Notes: generated by a model from the sequence alone, not told the origin. Counted from the stretch's first letter, positions 8,245-17,576 are shown. The stretch: DNA of 64,000 nt from Stercoripulliclostridium_A sp963642145 (GCA_963642145.1 CAVIFU010000001.1:1-64000); one strand, 5' to 3'. Program-made: numbers and translations.

Positions 8245-8916
8245 ATGGCATTCACAGCTAAAGACGTTCAAGAATTAAGACAACGTACCGGCGCCGGTAT
8301 GATGGATTGCAAAAAGGCTCTTGTCGCATCTGACGGCGACGCGGAAAAAGCAGTAGAATGGCTCCGCGAAAAGGGCATCGCTACCGCTCAAAAGAAAGCG
8401 GGCAGAATAGCCTCTCAAGGTATCGTAGACAGCTACATCCACATGGGTGGCAAAATCGGCGTTTTGGTAGAAGTAAACTGCGAAACCGACTTTGTAGCTA
8501 ACGGCGAAGGCTTCCGTTCCTTCGTCCACGATGTAGCTCTCCAAATAGCGGCTGCCAGACCTCTTTACGTTTGCAAAGAGGAAGTTCCCGCGGATATCGT
8601 CGAGCACGAGAAGATGATCGCCAGAGCACAAATCGATAACGATCCCAAGATGGCGAATAAACCGGAACCCGTCAAAGAGAAGATCATAGAAGGCAAAGTC
8701 GATACTTATTACAAAGAGAACTGCCTCTTGGATCAAGCTTTCGTCAAAGATCCTTCCAAGACCATCGGTCAACTTGTAATAGAGACTACCGCTAAGTGCG
8801 GAGAAAAGGTTGCCATTCGTCGTTTCATCAGATACGAAATGGGCGAAGGTCTCGAAAAGAAAGTCGACAATTTTGCCGAGGAAATCAACGCGGCTGTCGC
8901 AAGCATGAAAAAATAA
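8245..8916 (+). CDS. tsf: Elongation factor Ts
   Basis: 223 residues: guanine-nucleotide exchange factor for EF-Tu. N-terminal UBA-like helix LRQRTGAGMMDCKKAL, then WLREKGI, VLVEVNCETDFVANGE and the C-terminal FIRYEMGEG are hallmark blocks. It is shorter than the E. coli protein (283) and resembles the compact form with one core subdomain reduced. It lies 18 bp after rpsB with AAAGGAG before ATG 8245, and is closed by a terminator. Confidence 0.98.
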   Translation: MAFTAKDVQELRQRTGAGMMDCKKALVASDGDAEKAVEWLREKGIATAQKKAGRIASQGIVDSYIHMGGKIGVLVEVNCETDFVANGEGFRSFVHDVALQIAAARPLYVCKEEVPADIVEHEKMIARAQIDNDPKMANKPEPVKEKIIEGKVDTYYKENCLLDQAFVKDPSKTIGQLVIETTAKCGEKVAIRRFIRYEMGEGLEKKVDNFAEEINAAVASMKK

Positions 8917-8930
8917 TCGATAATATGCAA

Positions 8931-8961
8931 AAAAAGAGATACTTTGGTATCTCTTTTTTTT
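8931..8961 (+). terminator. Terminator between tsf and pyrH
   Basis: Perfect 10-bp stem AAAGAGATAC/GTATCTCTTT with loop TTTG followed by T residues (8933-8961). The pyrH ribosome binding site (TAAGGAG) begins immediately after the T run, so pyrH is probably expressed by partial readthrough. Confidence 0.85.
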
Positions 8962-8972
8962 AAGGAGAAACC

Positions 8973-9677
8973 ATGGAACCCAAGTATAAACGCATTTTAC
9001 TCAAGCTTTCGGGCGAGGCGCTTGCCGGAGAAAAGGGCTTCGGCATCGACGGCAACGTAGTCAATTATATTATAGAAGAGATCAAGCAGGTGCGCGATGC
9101 CGGCGTCGAAATCGGCATTGTTATAGGTGCCGGTAACTTTTGGCGCGGAAGGCAAGGCGAGGGCATGGATAGGGCTACCGCCGACTACATGGGCATGCTT
9201 GCAACCGTCATGAACTGCCTTGCTTTGCAAGACGCTCTCGAACGCTACGGCGTCACCACGCGCGTACAAACGGCCATCGAAATAACCCAAGTAGCCGAAC
9301 CCTACATCATCAGGAAGGCGATAAGGCATTTAGAAAAGGGCAGAGTCGTGATATTCGGTTGCGGTACCGGCAATCCGTACTTCACTACGGATACAGCCGC
9401 GGCTTTGCGTGCCGCCGAGATCAAAGCCGACGCGTTGCTGCTTGCAAAGAACGTAGACGGCATATACGATTCCGATCCGCGTAAGAATCCCGACGCCAAA
9501 AAGCTTGACAGAATATCGTACATGGACTTCATCAAATGCGAACTCTCCGCAATGGATACAACGGCGGTAAGTCTTTGCATGGCGAATAAAATACCGGTCG
9601 TCGCTTTCGGACTTAACGAAAAGGACGGCATCATGAAAGCTGTCGCAGGAATGCCTATCGGCACACGTATAGACTAA
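8973..9677 (+). CDS. pyrH: UMP kinase
   Basis: 234 residues, amino-acid kinase fold; phosphorylates UMP to UDP. KRILLKLSGEALAG at the N-terminus, GAGNFWRGR, and GCGTGNPYFTTDTAAALRA are the family motifs. AAGGAG precedes ATG 8973. In most Bacillota frr, uppS and cdsA follow; here the next genes are asp23-like and nusB, so this locus has been rearranged. Confidence 0.97.
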   Translation: MEPKYKRILLKLSGEALAGEKGFGIDGNVVNYIIEEIKQVRDAGVEIGIVIGAGNFWRGRQGEGMDRATADYMGMLATVMNCLALQDALERYGVTTRVQTAIEITQVAEPYIIRKAIRHLEKGRVVIFGCGTGNPYFTTDTAAALRAAEIKADALLLAKNVDGIYDSDPRKNPDAKKLDRISYMDFIKCELSAMDTTAVSLCMANKIPVVAFGLNEKDGIMKAVAGMPIGTRID

Positions 9678-9702
9678 AAGACGTTAGTCGGAGTCTATTT
9701 TA

Positions 9703-9731
9703 TTGCAAATATTACTTTGATGTGGTAGAAT
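9703..9731 (+). promoter_or_regulatory. Sigma-A promoter of the Asp23-like gene, leaderless
   Basis: TTGCAA (9703-9708), 17-bp spacer, TAGAAT (9726-9731). ATG 9738 is six bases beyond the -10 box, the same geometry as at rarA, nadK and xerS. An in-frame ATG at 9732 would lie upstream of +1 and is rejected as the start. Confidence 0.75.
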
Positions 9732-9737
9732 ATGGCT

Positions 9738-10079
9738 ATGGAAGAAATCAAGTCACAAGTTGTAGAAAGATACCAACGTCTTATTGCCTCCGTCGCCAAC
9801 GAAGCGATAGACAAGGTAGAGGGCGTTACCAAAGAAGAGGGCGTGGTTAAGTATCGTTTCGGGCTTTCTTCTTTGAAAAACACCAATTGCCATGTCTTTA
9901 TAGGCAACGATCGCCGAGTCATCATAGACATATACGTCAATGTCGATTTGGGATACAGTATCCCGGAAGTGGTTTGCGCGTTGCAAGAGACGATAAAAAA
10001 CGATGTCGAAGCCGCTACGCATTTCACGGTAAAGGCTATCAACGTAACCGTATCTAACATAAATCCGGTCAGCCGGTAG
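9738..10079 (+). CDS. Asp23/Gls24 family envelope stress protein
   Basis: 113 residues (115 if the ATG at 9732 is used). SVANEAIDKVEGV near the N-terminus, the central VIIDIYVNVDLGYSIPEV and the C-terminal VKAINVTVSNI are the conserved blocks of the Asp23 family (YloU/YqhY type). These cytoplasmic proteins are linked to envelope homeostasis and, in Bacillus, to fatty acid synthesis control. Its place directly before nusB is usual in Clostridia. Translation is predicted from a leaderless mRNA. Confidence 0.88.
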   Translation: MEEIKSQVVERYQRLIASVANEAIDKVEGVTKEEGVVKYRFGLSSLKNTNCHVFIGNDRRVIIDIYVNVDLGYSIPEVVCALQETIKNDVEAATHFTVKAINVTVSNINPVSR

Positions 10080-10088
10080 AGAGAATAT

Positions 10089-10502
10089 ATGCAGAATAGA
10101 AAAAGAGCGCGCGATAGCGCGTACAAACTCATTTACGAATACTTGTTTTCTGGCGAATATAACGAACGTACCCTTGCCGTAATGACGGCGCAGGATTTAC
10201 CCATGAATGACATCGAGTATGTGGAAGAAGTCTATCGCGGAGTAATAGACCACATGGACGAGCTCAAAACGATCATAGGCAATTACGCCGTCGGATTTGA
10301 CGTCGATCGCATCTATAAACTCGACCTTGCGGCGCTTTGTCTTGCCATATACGAGATGAAATATATGCCCGATATCCCCATGGGCGTTTCCATAAGCGAA
10401 GCCGTGGAACTTGTTAAACTGTATTCTACGGAAAAGAGTCATGTATTCGTCAACGGCATATTGAGCTCCGTTTATAAGTGTTTGACGGCGCAAAATGGCT
10501 GA
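10089..10502 (+). CDS. nusB: Transcription antitermination protein NusB
   Basis: 137 residues, all-alpha. NusB binds boxA RNA with S10 during rRNA antitermination. N-terminal RKRARDSAYKLIYEYLFSGE, middle DRIYKLDLAALCLAIYEM and C-terminal EAVELVKLYSTEKSHVFVNGIL match the family; the FVNGIL block is diagnostic. It overlaps xseA by 8 bp. Confidence 0.95.
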   Translation: MQNRKRARDSAYKLIYEYLFSGEYNERTLAVMTAQDLPMNDIEYVEEVYRGVIDHMDELKTIIGNYAVGFDVDRIYKLDLAALCLAIYEMKYMPDIPMGVSISEAVELVKLYSTEKSHVFVNGILSSVYKCLTAQNG

Positions 10503-11700
10503 TCGTAACTATATAACCGTATCCGAACTCAATTTTTATCTTAACCGCATATTGGACGCGGAGGAGCTCTTGCACGATATCTACGTACTCGGAGAAATCA
10601 GCGGAGCTTCCATACACAAAGGCAATTTGTACTGCACGCTCAAAGACGAGGACGCACAGATTGCCGTTTGTTGTTTTAATGCGGAAAAAACGTATATGCC
10701 GGAGGTCGGCGAGCAAGTATTGCTTTACGGCACCCCGAACTATTACACAAAGACCGGTAAGCTTTCTTTTGTCGCAAAGAGGATAGAGCCGTTTGGCAAA
10801 GGCAAACTCCATGCCGAGCTTGAAGCGCTCAAAAAGCGTTTGGCAGAGGAAGGCATATTCAACGACGGGCACAAAACGCCGGCGCCGAGATTTTCGCTCA
10901 AAGTCTGCGTCGTAACAAGCATAAACGGCGCTGTAATCCGTGATATTTATTCGACCATACGCAAATACAACAACCTTATCGACGTTGCCGTAGTCAACGT
11001 TCAAGTACAGGGCAAAACCGCCGTCAAAGAGATATGCGACGGCTTGCGTCTTGCGGATAAGGGCGGATTCGACACCGTTATTTTGGCGCGCGGAGGCGGT
11101 TCTTTTGAGGATTTGATGCCGTTCAATTCCGAAGAAGTAGCAATGACGTTGTACAATATGAACACGTATGTCATTTCCGCAGTCGGGCACGAGACCGATT
11201 TTACCATTGCGGATTTCGCCGCGGACGCAAGAGCGCTTACTCCTACCGCTGCGGCAGAAATGATTGCCTTTGACACGGAGCAACTCATAGAAGACGTAAA
11301 AACCGAGCTCAAGATAGCCGGGCGTAAACTCGATAACAAACTCAATCTGTATCTTGCCAAAGTGTCGGAATTGTATAGACGCGTAACGTTAGGCGTTACC
11401 AAAGAGCTTACCGGCGCAGAGTGGCGCGTACATTCCGCGTTATCGCGAGCGAAAAACCTTACGGAACGCAAACTTATTGCAGGCGAACACAGCTTTGACT
11501 CTCTCGCGGGCAAGCTCAGCGCTCTAAATCCCGCAAGAATATTGAGTTCGGGTTATTTCAAAGCAGAGCGCGATTCGCTCGGTATTTCCGCGATTAAAGA
11601 CCTTAAACGCGGAGATATAATCAAATTATTCGGCGTGGACGGATATGCAGAGGCGGAGATATTGAACACAAAAATCGAGAAAAGGACGGAGACGAAATGA
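10495..11700 (+). CDS. xseA: Exodeoxyribonuclease VII large subunit
   Basis: 401 residues. N-terminal OB fold (ITVSELNFYLNRIL, VLGEISGASIHKGNLYCTLKD), then the nuclease domain with VVTSINGAVIRDI, ARGGGSFEDLMPFNSE and ISAVGHETDFTIADFAADARALTPTAAAE, the hallmark catalytic region. A coiled-coil region follows. It pairs with the small subunit encoded 4 bp inside its 3' end. The enzyme degrades single-stranded DNA to oligonucleotides. Confidence 0.97.
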   Translation: MADRNYITVSELNFYLNRILDAEELLHDIYVLGEISGASIHKGNLYCTLKDEDAQIAVCCFNAEKTYMPEVGEQVLLYGTPNYYTKTGKLSFVAKRIEPFGKGKLHAELEALKKRLAEEGIFNDGHKTPAPRFSLKVCVVTSINGAVIRDIYSTIRKYNNLIDVAVVNVQVQGKTAVKEICDGLRLADKGGFDTVILARGGGSFEDLMPFNSEEVAMTLYNMNTYVISAVGHETDFTIADFAADARALTPTAAAEMIAFDTEQLIEDVKTELKIAGRKLDNKLNLYLAKVSELYRRVTLGVTKELTGAEWRVHSALSRAKNLTERKLIAGEHSFDSLAGKLSALNPARILSSGYFKAERDSLGISAIKDLKRGDIIKLFGVDGYAEAEILNTKIEKRTETK

Positions 11701-11909
11701 ATTTCGAAAAAGATCTGGAAACGTTGGAGAAAATCGTTGAAAAACTCGAGAGCGACACTCTCGGCATAGAAGAAAGCCTTGCTCTGTATAACGAAGCCAT
11801 CGCGCTCGGCAAGAAGTGCGCTGTAGCTATCAAAGAGAGTAAGGGCAAGCTCGAACTGCTAAATGCGGACTTGTCTCGCATAAATCTCGACGGGGACGTG
11901 GAAGAGTAG
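11697..11909 (+). CDS. xseB: Exodeoxyribonuclease VII small subunit
   Basis: 70 residues, helical. FEKDLETLEKIVEKLESDTLGIEESLALYNEAIAL (in outline) is the conserved family pattern. The start overlaps the xseA stop (ATGA), so the two subunits are translationally coupled. In many relatives ispA and dxs come next; here a membrane protein follows instead. Confidence 0.95.
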   Translation: MNFEKDLETLEKIVEKLESDTLGIEESLALYNEAIALGKKCAVAIKESKGKLELLNADLSRINLDGDVEE

Positions 11910-11953
11910 GTAATAACTCGGTAGCGCAAGCATATTTTTTATTAGGAGAATAT

Positions 11954-12580
11954 GTGCGCGAAAAAAGCAGAAACCATACGAATGAACCGAAACGCGTAGC
12001 CGAGTGTTCCGTAAAGAGCGATTTGGTACCCCAAAGTTCGAGAAAAGTATCAGACGGACTATCGCAAACGACAATCTGGACTATAAAAATCACCGTTGTG
12101 ACGTTTGTGCTCGGCGCGTTCTTTTCGTTTATATCGGAGCTTACGTCGTCGATCGCTCATGTGGGAATTGCCTTCATTTTGTTGGTATTGCTTATCTCGG
12201 TGAGTATAGTATGCGACGCAATAGGCGTAGCCGTAACGTCGTGCGACGTATCGGCATTTACCAAAGCGGAACGCGAAAACGACAAAGGCGACGCAACAGC
12301 CGTTAAGCTCGTCAAGAACGCGGAGAAGGTATCCAATATTTGTTGCGACGTAATAGGCGATATATGCGGCATAGTAAGCGGCGCTTGCACCGTTGCCATA
12401 GTTATGAAGCTTGTTTCGGACGCAACGATAAATTATTGGGTAACCATTTGTTTTTCGAGTGTAGTGGGTGCGTTTACGGTCGGTGGCAAAGCGATATTCA
12501 AAAACTTGGCGTTGAAAAATAGCAAAGAAATCATCATGTTCGTAGCAAAGCGCATTGACGCTTTGCGCAAGAGGAACTAA
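11954..12580 (+). CDS. Hypothetical integral membrane protein
   Basis: 208 residues with a hydrophilic N-terminus (about 40) and four hydrophobic helices at roughly 41-63, 69-92, 128-150 and 160-178. A short charged loop (KAERENDKGD) lies between the second and third. Weak similarity in layout to the DUF21 domain of CNNM/CorC-type magnesium proteins is possible, but I see no diagnostic motif. AGGAG five bases before GTG 11954 decides the start; an out-of-frame ATG at 11952 leads to a stop after 15 codons. It sits between xseB and tlyA. Confidence 0.7.
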   Translation: MREKSRNHTNEPKRVAECSVKSDLVPQSSRKVSDGLSQTTIWTIKITVVTFVLGAFFSFISELTSSIAHVGIAFILLVLLISVSIVCDAIGVAVTSCDVSAFTKAERENDKGDATAVKLVKNAEKVSNICCDVIGDICGIVSGACTVAIVMKLVSDATINYWVTICFSSVVGAFTVGGKAIFKNLALKNSKEIIMFVAKRIDALRKRN

Positions 12581-12582
12581 TA

Positions 12583-13305
12583 GTGGCAAGATTGGACGTT
12601 TCGCTTGCGGAGCTCGGATTGGCAAGATCTCGCACGCACGCACGTAATTTGATAGAACTCGGCAAAGTGACCGTCAACGGAGTTACCGTTTCCAAAGTGG
12701 CTACCGAGGTTTCGCCGTGCGATATTTTGTCTGTTGACGCATCCGATGATTTTGCCTCCTTGGGCGGACTTAAACTCAAAAAGGCGCTTGCTCATTATCA
12801 TGTAGACGTAACCGGCAAAATTTGCATAGATATCGGCGCTTCCAACGGCGGTTTCACCGACGTGCTGATTAAAAACGGCGCGTCTAAGGTTTACGCCGTC
12901 GATATCGGCGATTGTGCCTTGCCGGATGAGCTCAGGCACAACGACAAGGTCGTTGTCAAAGATAAGCTTAACGCAAGGTATCTGGCGTTTGAGGACATAG
13001 GAATAAAGGCGGATATCGTCACGATAGACGTTTCGTTCATCTCGCTCAAATACATTCTTCCCGCAATGTTGCAGTTTTTGGATGATTCGAGCGTGATAAT
13101 CGCGCTCATCAAGCCGCAATTCGAGGTGGGCAAAAGCAATTTAACCAAAACCGGAATCGTTAAATCCAAAAAGGTAGCTTTGTCTGCTGCCGATGATGTT
13201 GCTAAGTACGCGGTAAGTATCGGGCTTTGCGCCGAACAATATGTAGAAGCACCGCATCCGTTTGAAAACAAGAACCAAGAATATCTGATTCTTTTGCATA
13301 AATAA
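12583..13305 (+). CDS. tlyA: TlyA-family rRNA methyltransferase / hemolysin-like
   Basis: 240 residues. An S4 RNA-binding domain (residues 1-60, RLDVSLAELGLARSRTHA, GKVTVNGV) is followed by an FtsJ-like SAM-dependent methyltransferase (CIDIGASNGGFTDVLIKNGA, VSFISLKYILPA, ALIKPQFEVG). Proteins of this family 2'-O-methylate rRNA. The likely start is GTG 12583, three bases after the previous stop. The neighbourhood tlyA-nadK-argR-recN is standard in Clostridia. Confidence 0.93.
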   Translation: MARLDVSLAELGLARSRTHARNLIELGKVTVNGVTVSKVATEVSPCDILSVDASDDFASLGGLKLKKALAHYHVDVTGKICIDIGASNGGFTDVLIKNGASKVYAVDIGDCALPDELRHNDKVVVKDKLNARYLAFEDIGIKADIVTIDVSFISLKYILPAMLQFLDDSSVIIALIKPQFEVGKSNLTKTGIVKSKKVALSAADDVAKYAVSIGLCAEQYVEAPHPFENKNQEYLILLHK

Positions 13306-13356
13306 GGGCGTTCCATATTTGAAAAATACAAATTTACTTAAATACAAGCGTTATAC

Positions 13357-13385
13357 TTGTATATTTTTTGCATAAGTTGTATAAT
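13357..13385 (+). promoter_or_regulatory. Sigma-A promoter of nadK, leaderless
   Basis: TTGTAT (13357-13362), 17-bp spacer, consensus TATAAT (13380-13385). ATG 13392 is six bases beyond the -10 box. No ribosome binding site is possible in the transcript. Confidence 0.78.
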
Positions 13386-13391
13386 TAAAGC

Positions 13392-14240
13392 ATGAAAGTC
13401 GGTATACATACAAATCTTACGAGGGATAAGAACGGGGAAGTTACCCGAAAAGTGTTGGACGTGCTTGCAGATATCGGCGTAGAAGTCGTTTATTCCGAAG
13501 AGTTATCGGCATTTGCGCAAGGCGCTTGTTGCTACGATATCGTAAAACTCGCGCATGTCAGCGACATGCTGGTTGTTTTAGGCGGTGACGGGACGATTTT
13601 GCGTTTGGCGCGCTGTTGTGCCGAAGAAAATACGCCGGTTTACCCCGTAAACATCGGGCACAAAGGCTTCCTTGCGGAGGAAGAAATAGATCGTCTTGCG
13701 GAGTATCTCAGGGACGCCGTTGCCGGAGAGTGCGAGTATGACGTCAGGCGATTGCTTAGAGTTGACTGCAAAAACAAAACATACTATGCGCTTAACGACG
13801 TTGTAGTGTTGCACGGTACACGCACGAAACTGCTCAAAGCGGACTTGAAAGTAAACGGAGCCTTGTTGGACAGATATACGTCGGACGGGCTTATAGTTTC
13901 AACTCCGACGGGTTCGACTGCCTACAATCTTTCGGCGGGAGGTCCGATAATTTCTCCGGACGCAGAGGTGCTGGTAGCAACGCCCATTTGTCCGCACTCT
14001 CTTTTTACTCGTCCCATAGTAGTTAAATCCACCGGCAATTTTACCGTCGATATTCTGCGAGTGGAGCCCTTCGCGCGGCTCGACGTGGATGGCGAAGAAG
14101 TGGATACGCTTAGCGTCGGCGACTCTGTCAATATTACCGAATCGGAGCTAAGTATACGATTTATAAGGCATAAAAATTACAATTTTTATGATAAATTATT
14201 AAATAAAATGTATTATTGGAGCTATGTGGATAAACAATGA
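13392..14240 (+). CDS. nadK: NAD kinase
   Basis: 282 residues; phosphorylates NAD to NADP. LVVLGGDGTILRLAR near residue 57-70 has the GGDG motif, followed by NIGHKGFLAE and the conserved STPTGSTAYNLSAGGPI block. It begins a nadK-argR-recN operon: it overlaps argR by 4 bp and argR abuts recN. Start set by the leaderless promoter. Confidence 0.96.
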   Translation: MKVGIHTNLTRDKNGEVTRKVLDVLADIGVEVVYSEELSAFAQGACCYDIVKLAHVSDMLVVLGGDGTILRLARCCAEENTPVYPVNIGHKGFLAEEEIDRLAEYLRDAVAGECEYDVRRLLRVDCKNKTYYALNDVVVLHGTRTKLLKADLKVNGALLDRYTSDGLIVSTPTGSTAYNLSAGGPIISPDAEVLVATPICPHSLFTRPIVVKSTGNFTVDILRVEPFARLDVDGEEVDTLSVGDSVNITESELSIRFIRHKNYNFYDKLLNKMYYWSYVDKQ

Positions 14241-14680
14241 CAAGGCAAGCAAGACAAGATAGGTTAATCGAGATTATAGAAGAGCGCGACATCGATACGC
14301 AACAAGAGCTTACGGACATCCTCAGATCCGAAGGATTTAAGGTAACGCAAGCCACGGTTTCACGCGACATTCAGGAGCTGGGACTCCAAAAGACTTTGAC
14401 CTCCGGCGGAAAGGCGCATTATGTCAAGCCGCTCGACCCAAAACTGATGAGACTCAAAGTGCTGTTCCATCAGTCCGTGCTCGGCATCGATTCGGCGGAG
14501 AATTTCATTGTGTTAAAGACGCTGAGCGGCTCGGCAAATTCGGCGGCAATTCTCATTGACAGCCTGGAAAATAAGCACATTTTGGGGACGATCGCCGGTG
14601 ACGACACCGTGCTGATTATAGTCAGAAGCAAGGCGGAAGTATCCGTAATCGTCAAACAACTCGAAAATTTCTTAGAATAA
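14237..14680 (+). CDS. argR: Arginine repressor ArgR
   Basis: 147 residues. N-terminal winged helix (RQDRLIEIIEERDIDTQQEL, VTQATVSRDIQELGL) and C-terminal arginine-binding/hexamerisation domain (TIAGDDTVLIIVR with the GTIAGDDT motif). It regulates arginine metabolism genes; in Clostridia it is normally embedded between nadK and recN. Overlaps both neighbours, so coupled translation is likely. Confidence 0.96.
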   Translation: MTRQARQDRLIEIIEERDIDTQQELTDILRSEGFKVTQATVSRDIQELGLQKTLTSGGKAHYVKPLDPKLMRLKVLFHQSVLGIDSAENFIVLKTLSGSANSAAILIDSLENKHILGTIAGDDTVLIIVRSKAEVSVIVKQLENFLE

Positions 14681-16386
14681 TGCTATATTCGCTTACGGTT
14701 AAAAATATTGCGCTAATCCGAGAGATTACGCTTGAATTCGGCAAAGGGCTCAATGTGTTGTCGGGCGAAACCGGCGCCGGTAAATCGATAATTATAGACA
14801 GCCTCGATTTTGTCCTTGGTGACAGAGCGGACAAGTCGCTCATTCGCCATGGCGAAACTACCGCCACGGTGCAAGCCGTTTTCGGCGATGACGGCAAGCC
14901 GGAAATAACGAAGATTTTGGAAGAATACGGCATAGAGCGCGACGAAAATATCGTTGTCAAGCGCAGTATGTCCGAAAGCGGGCGTAGCGATTGCCGTGTC
15001 AACGGCACAATAGTAACGCTCGGGCAACTCAAACGTTTGATGGCGTACTTGGTTGATATTCACTCGCAGCACGAAACGCAATCGCTGCTAAACGAGGCGA
15101 ATCACATAAAAATTCTCGATAAGTATTCGCGCAAAGCCGACGCAATATCCGCAAGGCTCTCCGCATGCGTCGCGGAATATAGATCGGCACGTAGAGAACA
15201 CGACGGATTTGAAGACGAATCCGCTCGTCAACGGCGCATAGATTTGCTTGAATACCAACTTGCGGAAATTGAACGCGTCGATCCCGAAGAGGGCGAAGAA
15301 GAAAAGCTCGTCGCGATTCGCAATAAATTCCAAAATTACGAACGCATAATCAATTCTATAGGCGCGGCATACGCGCAAATAGACGGCGACGACGGACTGT
15401 GCGCACTCGGCGCCGTGCAATCGGCAAAAAAAGAACTTAATTCGGTCGCTTCGTTTGATGAAAAGTACGGCGACCTTGCAGAGAGGCTCGATGGCGTCAA
15501 AATCGAATTGCGAGATATCGCGGATACGTTGCAGTCGGAGCTGGAAAACTCGGATTACAATCCGATGGAACTTGCGCGTGTCGAGAAAAGAATTGACGAA
15601 ATTCGCAAAATAAAGCGTAGATTCGGCGGAGAAATAAGCGACATCAATACTTTTTGTGAAACTGCCAATTCGGAACTCAATGTTTTGAGAAATGCGGAAG
15701 CGCGCATCGCCGAACTTGAACAAATAATGCAAAAAACCGGCGCTCGGATAGTGTGCATCGCGCGCGAACTGCACGATGAGCGCGTTGCAAGTGCCAAAAA
15801 ATTTGAAAAGGCAATAACTTCAAACCTAAAAGAGCTCGGAATGAAGAGCGCTACGTTTGCCGTGCAAATTTCTTTCCCCGAAACGGAAGAGGAGATTTTG
15901 GAAAAGTCTGACGCAACGGGTGCCGACGGCGTTAGATTTCTAATTTCGCCGAACCTCGGAGAACCGCTCAAACCGCTTGCAAAAATTGCTTCCGGCGGAG
16001 AGATGAGCCGATTTATGCTCGGGCTCAAAAATATAACGGCAGAACTTGAAGATATCGATACGCTTGTTTTCGACGAGATCGATACGGGTATCAGTGGCGC
16101 CGTAGCCAAGGTTGTAGCTTGCAAATTATATGACGTTGCCAAGGAACGTCAAGTGCTTGCCGTTACTCATTTACCGCAACTTGCTTCCATGGCAGATGTC
16201 CATTACCTCATAGAAAAGAATGAATCGAACGGCAAAACATTGACTTCGATTACGCCGATAGGCGACGAGGAAAGAGCAGCGGAAGTAGCTCGTCTTGCGG
16301 GATCCGACCCGAGCAGCGATGTCGGGAAGCAAAACGCGCAAGAGATGATAAATTGGTCAAATTCTTATAAATCGGCAATCAAATAG
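14680..16386 (+). CDS. recN: DNA repair protein RecN
   Basis: 568 residues, SMC-like. Walker A GETGAGKSI at about 29-37, ABC signature SGGEMSRFML and Walker B LVFDEIDTGISG in the C-terminal part, with a long coiled-coil central section (150-360). It acts in double-strand break repair. The ATG shares its A with the argR stop. No clear LexA operator is seen upstream, as expected for an internal operon gene. Confidence 0.96.
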   Translation: MLYSLTVKNIALIREITLEFGKGLNVLSGETGAGKSIIIDSLDFVLGDRADKSLIRHGETTATVQAVFGDDGKPEITKILEEYGIERDENIVVKRSMSESGRSDCRVNGTIVTLGQLKRLMAYLVDIHSQHETQSLLNEANHIKILDKYSRKADAISARLSACVAEYRSARREHDGFEDESARQRRIDLLEYQLAEIERVDPEEGEEEKLVAIRNKFQNYERIINSIGAAYAQIDGDDGLCALGAVQSAKKELNSVASFDEKYGDLAERLDGVKIELRDIADTLQSELENSDYNPMELARVEKRIDEIRKIKRRFGGEISDINTFCETANSELNVLRNAEARIAELEQIMQKTGARIVCIARELHDERVASAKKFEKAITSNLKELGMKSATFAVQISFPETEEEILEKSDATGADGVRFLISPNLGEPLKPLAKIASGGEMSRFMLGLKNITAELEDIDTLVFDEIDTGISGAVAKVVACKLYDVAKERQVLAVTHLPQLASMADVHYLIEKNESNGKTLTSITPIGDEERAAEVARLAGSDPSSDVGKQNAQEMINWSNSYKSAIK

Positions 16387-16408
16387 CTGTATTTGCTGTC
16401 GAGTATTC

Positions 16409-16439
16409 TATAAATTAACATATTTTAGAATACACATCC
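16409..16439. repeat. Inverted repeat after recN
   Basis: GTATTCTA and TAGAATAC form a perfect 8-bp inverted repeat about 15 bases apart in the recN-spoIVB gap. There is no T run, so it is not a good terminator. It may be an operator or a weak hairpin ahead of spoIVB. Confidence 0.4.
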
Positions 16440-16486
16440 GAGGATATTTGCCGTTAATTACCGCACAATATACGTGAGGTAATACA

Positions 16487-17542
16487 ATGTCGCAAGTTAA
16501 ATCCAAATCGAATAACGGGCGCAAGCGGATTGTCGGTATTGCTTCAATCTGCTTTGCGCTCGCTTTTTTTATTGTTGCATGCGTTAGTCCGTATTCAATT
16601 TCGAAAGCGCAAGCCGCGCCGGAAAATCGCGTATATCTCGGCGGCATTCCCGTGGGGCTCAAACTTTCTTCGGACGGATTGACGATTGCGGGCTTTGTCC
16701 CCGTCATTACGGAATCCGGTACATTTAATCCGGCGGAGGAGTCCGGTCTGAAAATAGGTGACATGCTGATTGAAGGCAACGGAAAAGCGCTCAAATCACC
16801 GTCCGACGTTACCGCGCTTGTCAAGAGCGCGACAGCCGGTATCAAGTTTGTTTATTCCCGATCCGGAGTGCGCGGCGAGGTTAGCATAACGCCCGTATTC
16901 GATCCGCTTGCCGGTGAGAAAAAGATAGGGGTTGTGGTAAAAAACGAAATCGCCGGCGTCGGCACGCTGACTTTTACCGCTCAAGACGGCAGGTTCTGTA
17001 CGCTCGGGCATCAAATTTCGGATCCGAACGTAAACGATGAAGGCAATTATCAATCCGGATTCGTGTATTCCTGCAAAATTTTAGGAGCGGTTAAAGGAGT
17101 AAAAGGTGAAGCCGGCGCGCTTAAAGGCGTGTTCGATCGCGACTCCGAGCCTATAGGGAATGTCGATGCCAACGATATTTACGGCGTGTACGGCACGGCG
17201 GTGGGGTCTGTCTTGAAATCGGGAGCACTGATTGATGTTGCGACCGTTTCCGACGTAAAACCCGGCAAAGCGCACGTTTATTCCACGATAGAGGGGACTT
17301 CCCCAAAGCGTTACGACGTCGAAATTGTCAAAACAATATCGCAAAAACGGCGAGATACGCGCGGTTTACTGATTCGCGTCACCGATAAAGCTTTAATTAA
17401 AGCGACGGGAGGTATCGTTCAGGGCATGAGCGGCTCCCCGATTGTACAAAACGGCAAGTTGGTCGGCGCAATAACGCACGTGCTCATCGATGACCCCACG
17501 TACGGATATGGAATATACGCGGAGTGGTTGATCGCCCGGTAA
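16487..17542 (+). CDS. spoIVB: SpoIVB sporulation serine peptidase
   Basis: 351 residues. N-terminal membrane anchor (about 14-38), a PDZ domain (about 75-125, EESGLKIGDMLIEGNGKAL), and the S55 peptidase domain with CTLGHQIS (catalytic His) and GMSGSPIV (catalytic Ser). In Bacillus it is secreted into the intermembrane space of the forespore and triggers sigma-K activation. GTGAGGT precedes ATG 16487. Spo0A, which normally follows, is absent here; spoIIM comes next. Confidence 0.93.
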   Translation: MSQVKSKSNNGRKRIVGIASICFALAFFIVACVSPYSISKAQAAPENRVYLGGIPVGLKLSSDGLTIAGFVPVITESGTFNPAEESGLKIGDMLIEGNGKALKSPSDVTALVKSATAGIKFVYSRSGVRGEVSITPVFDPLAGEKKIGVVVKNEIAGVGTLTFTAQDGRFCTLGHQISDPNVNDEGNYQSGFVYSCKILGAVKGVKGEAGALKGVFDRDSEPIGNVDANDIYGVYGTAVGSVLKSGALIDVATVSDVKPGKAHVYSTIEGTSPKRYDVEIVKTISQKRRDTRGLLIRVTDKALIKATGGIVQGMSGSPIVQNGKLVGAITHVLIDDPTYGYGIYAEWLIAR

Positions 17543-17571
17543 TCATAATTAGGTATTTTTAGACATACTTT
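17543..17571 (+). promoter_or_regulatory. Probable sigma-E-type promoter of spoIIM, leaderless
   Basis: TCATAAT (17543-17549), 14-bp spacer, CATACTTT (17564-17571) matches the Bacillus sigma-E consensus (KMATATT, 14, CATACAHT) at 13 of 15 positions. ATG 17577 follows after five bases. The spoIIM gene of Bacillus is under sigma-E control, which supports the call. Confidence 0.6.
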
Positions 17572-17576
17572 TTAGT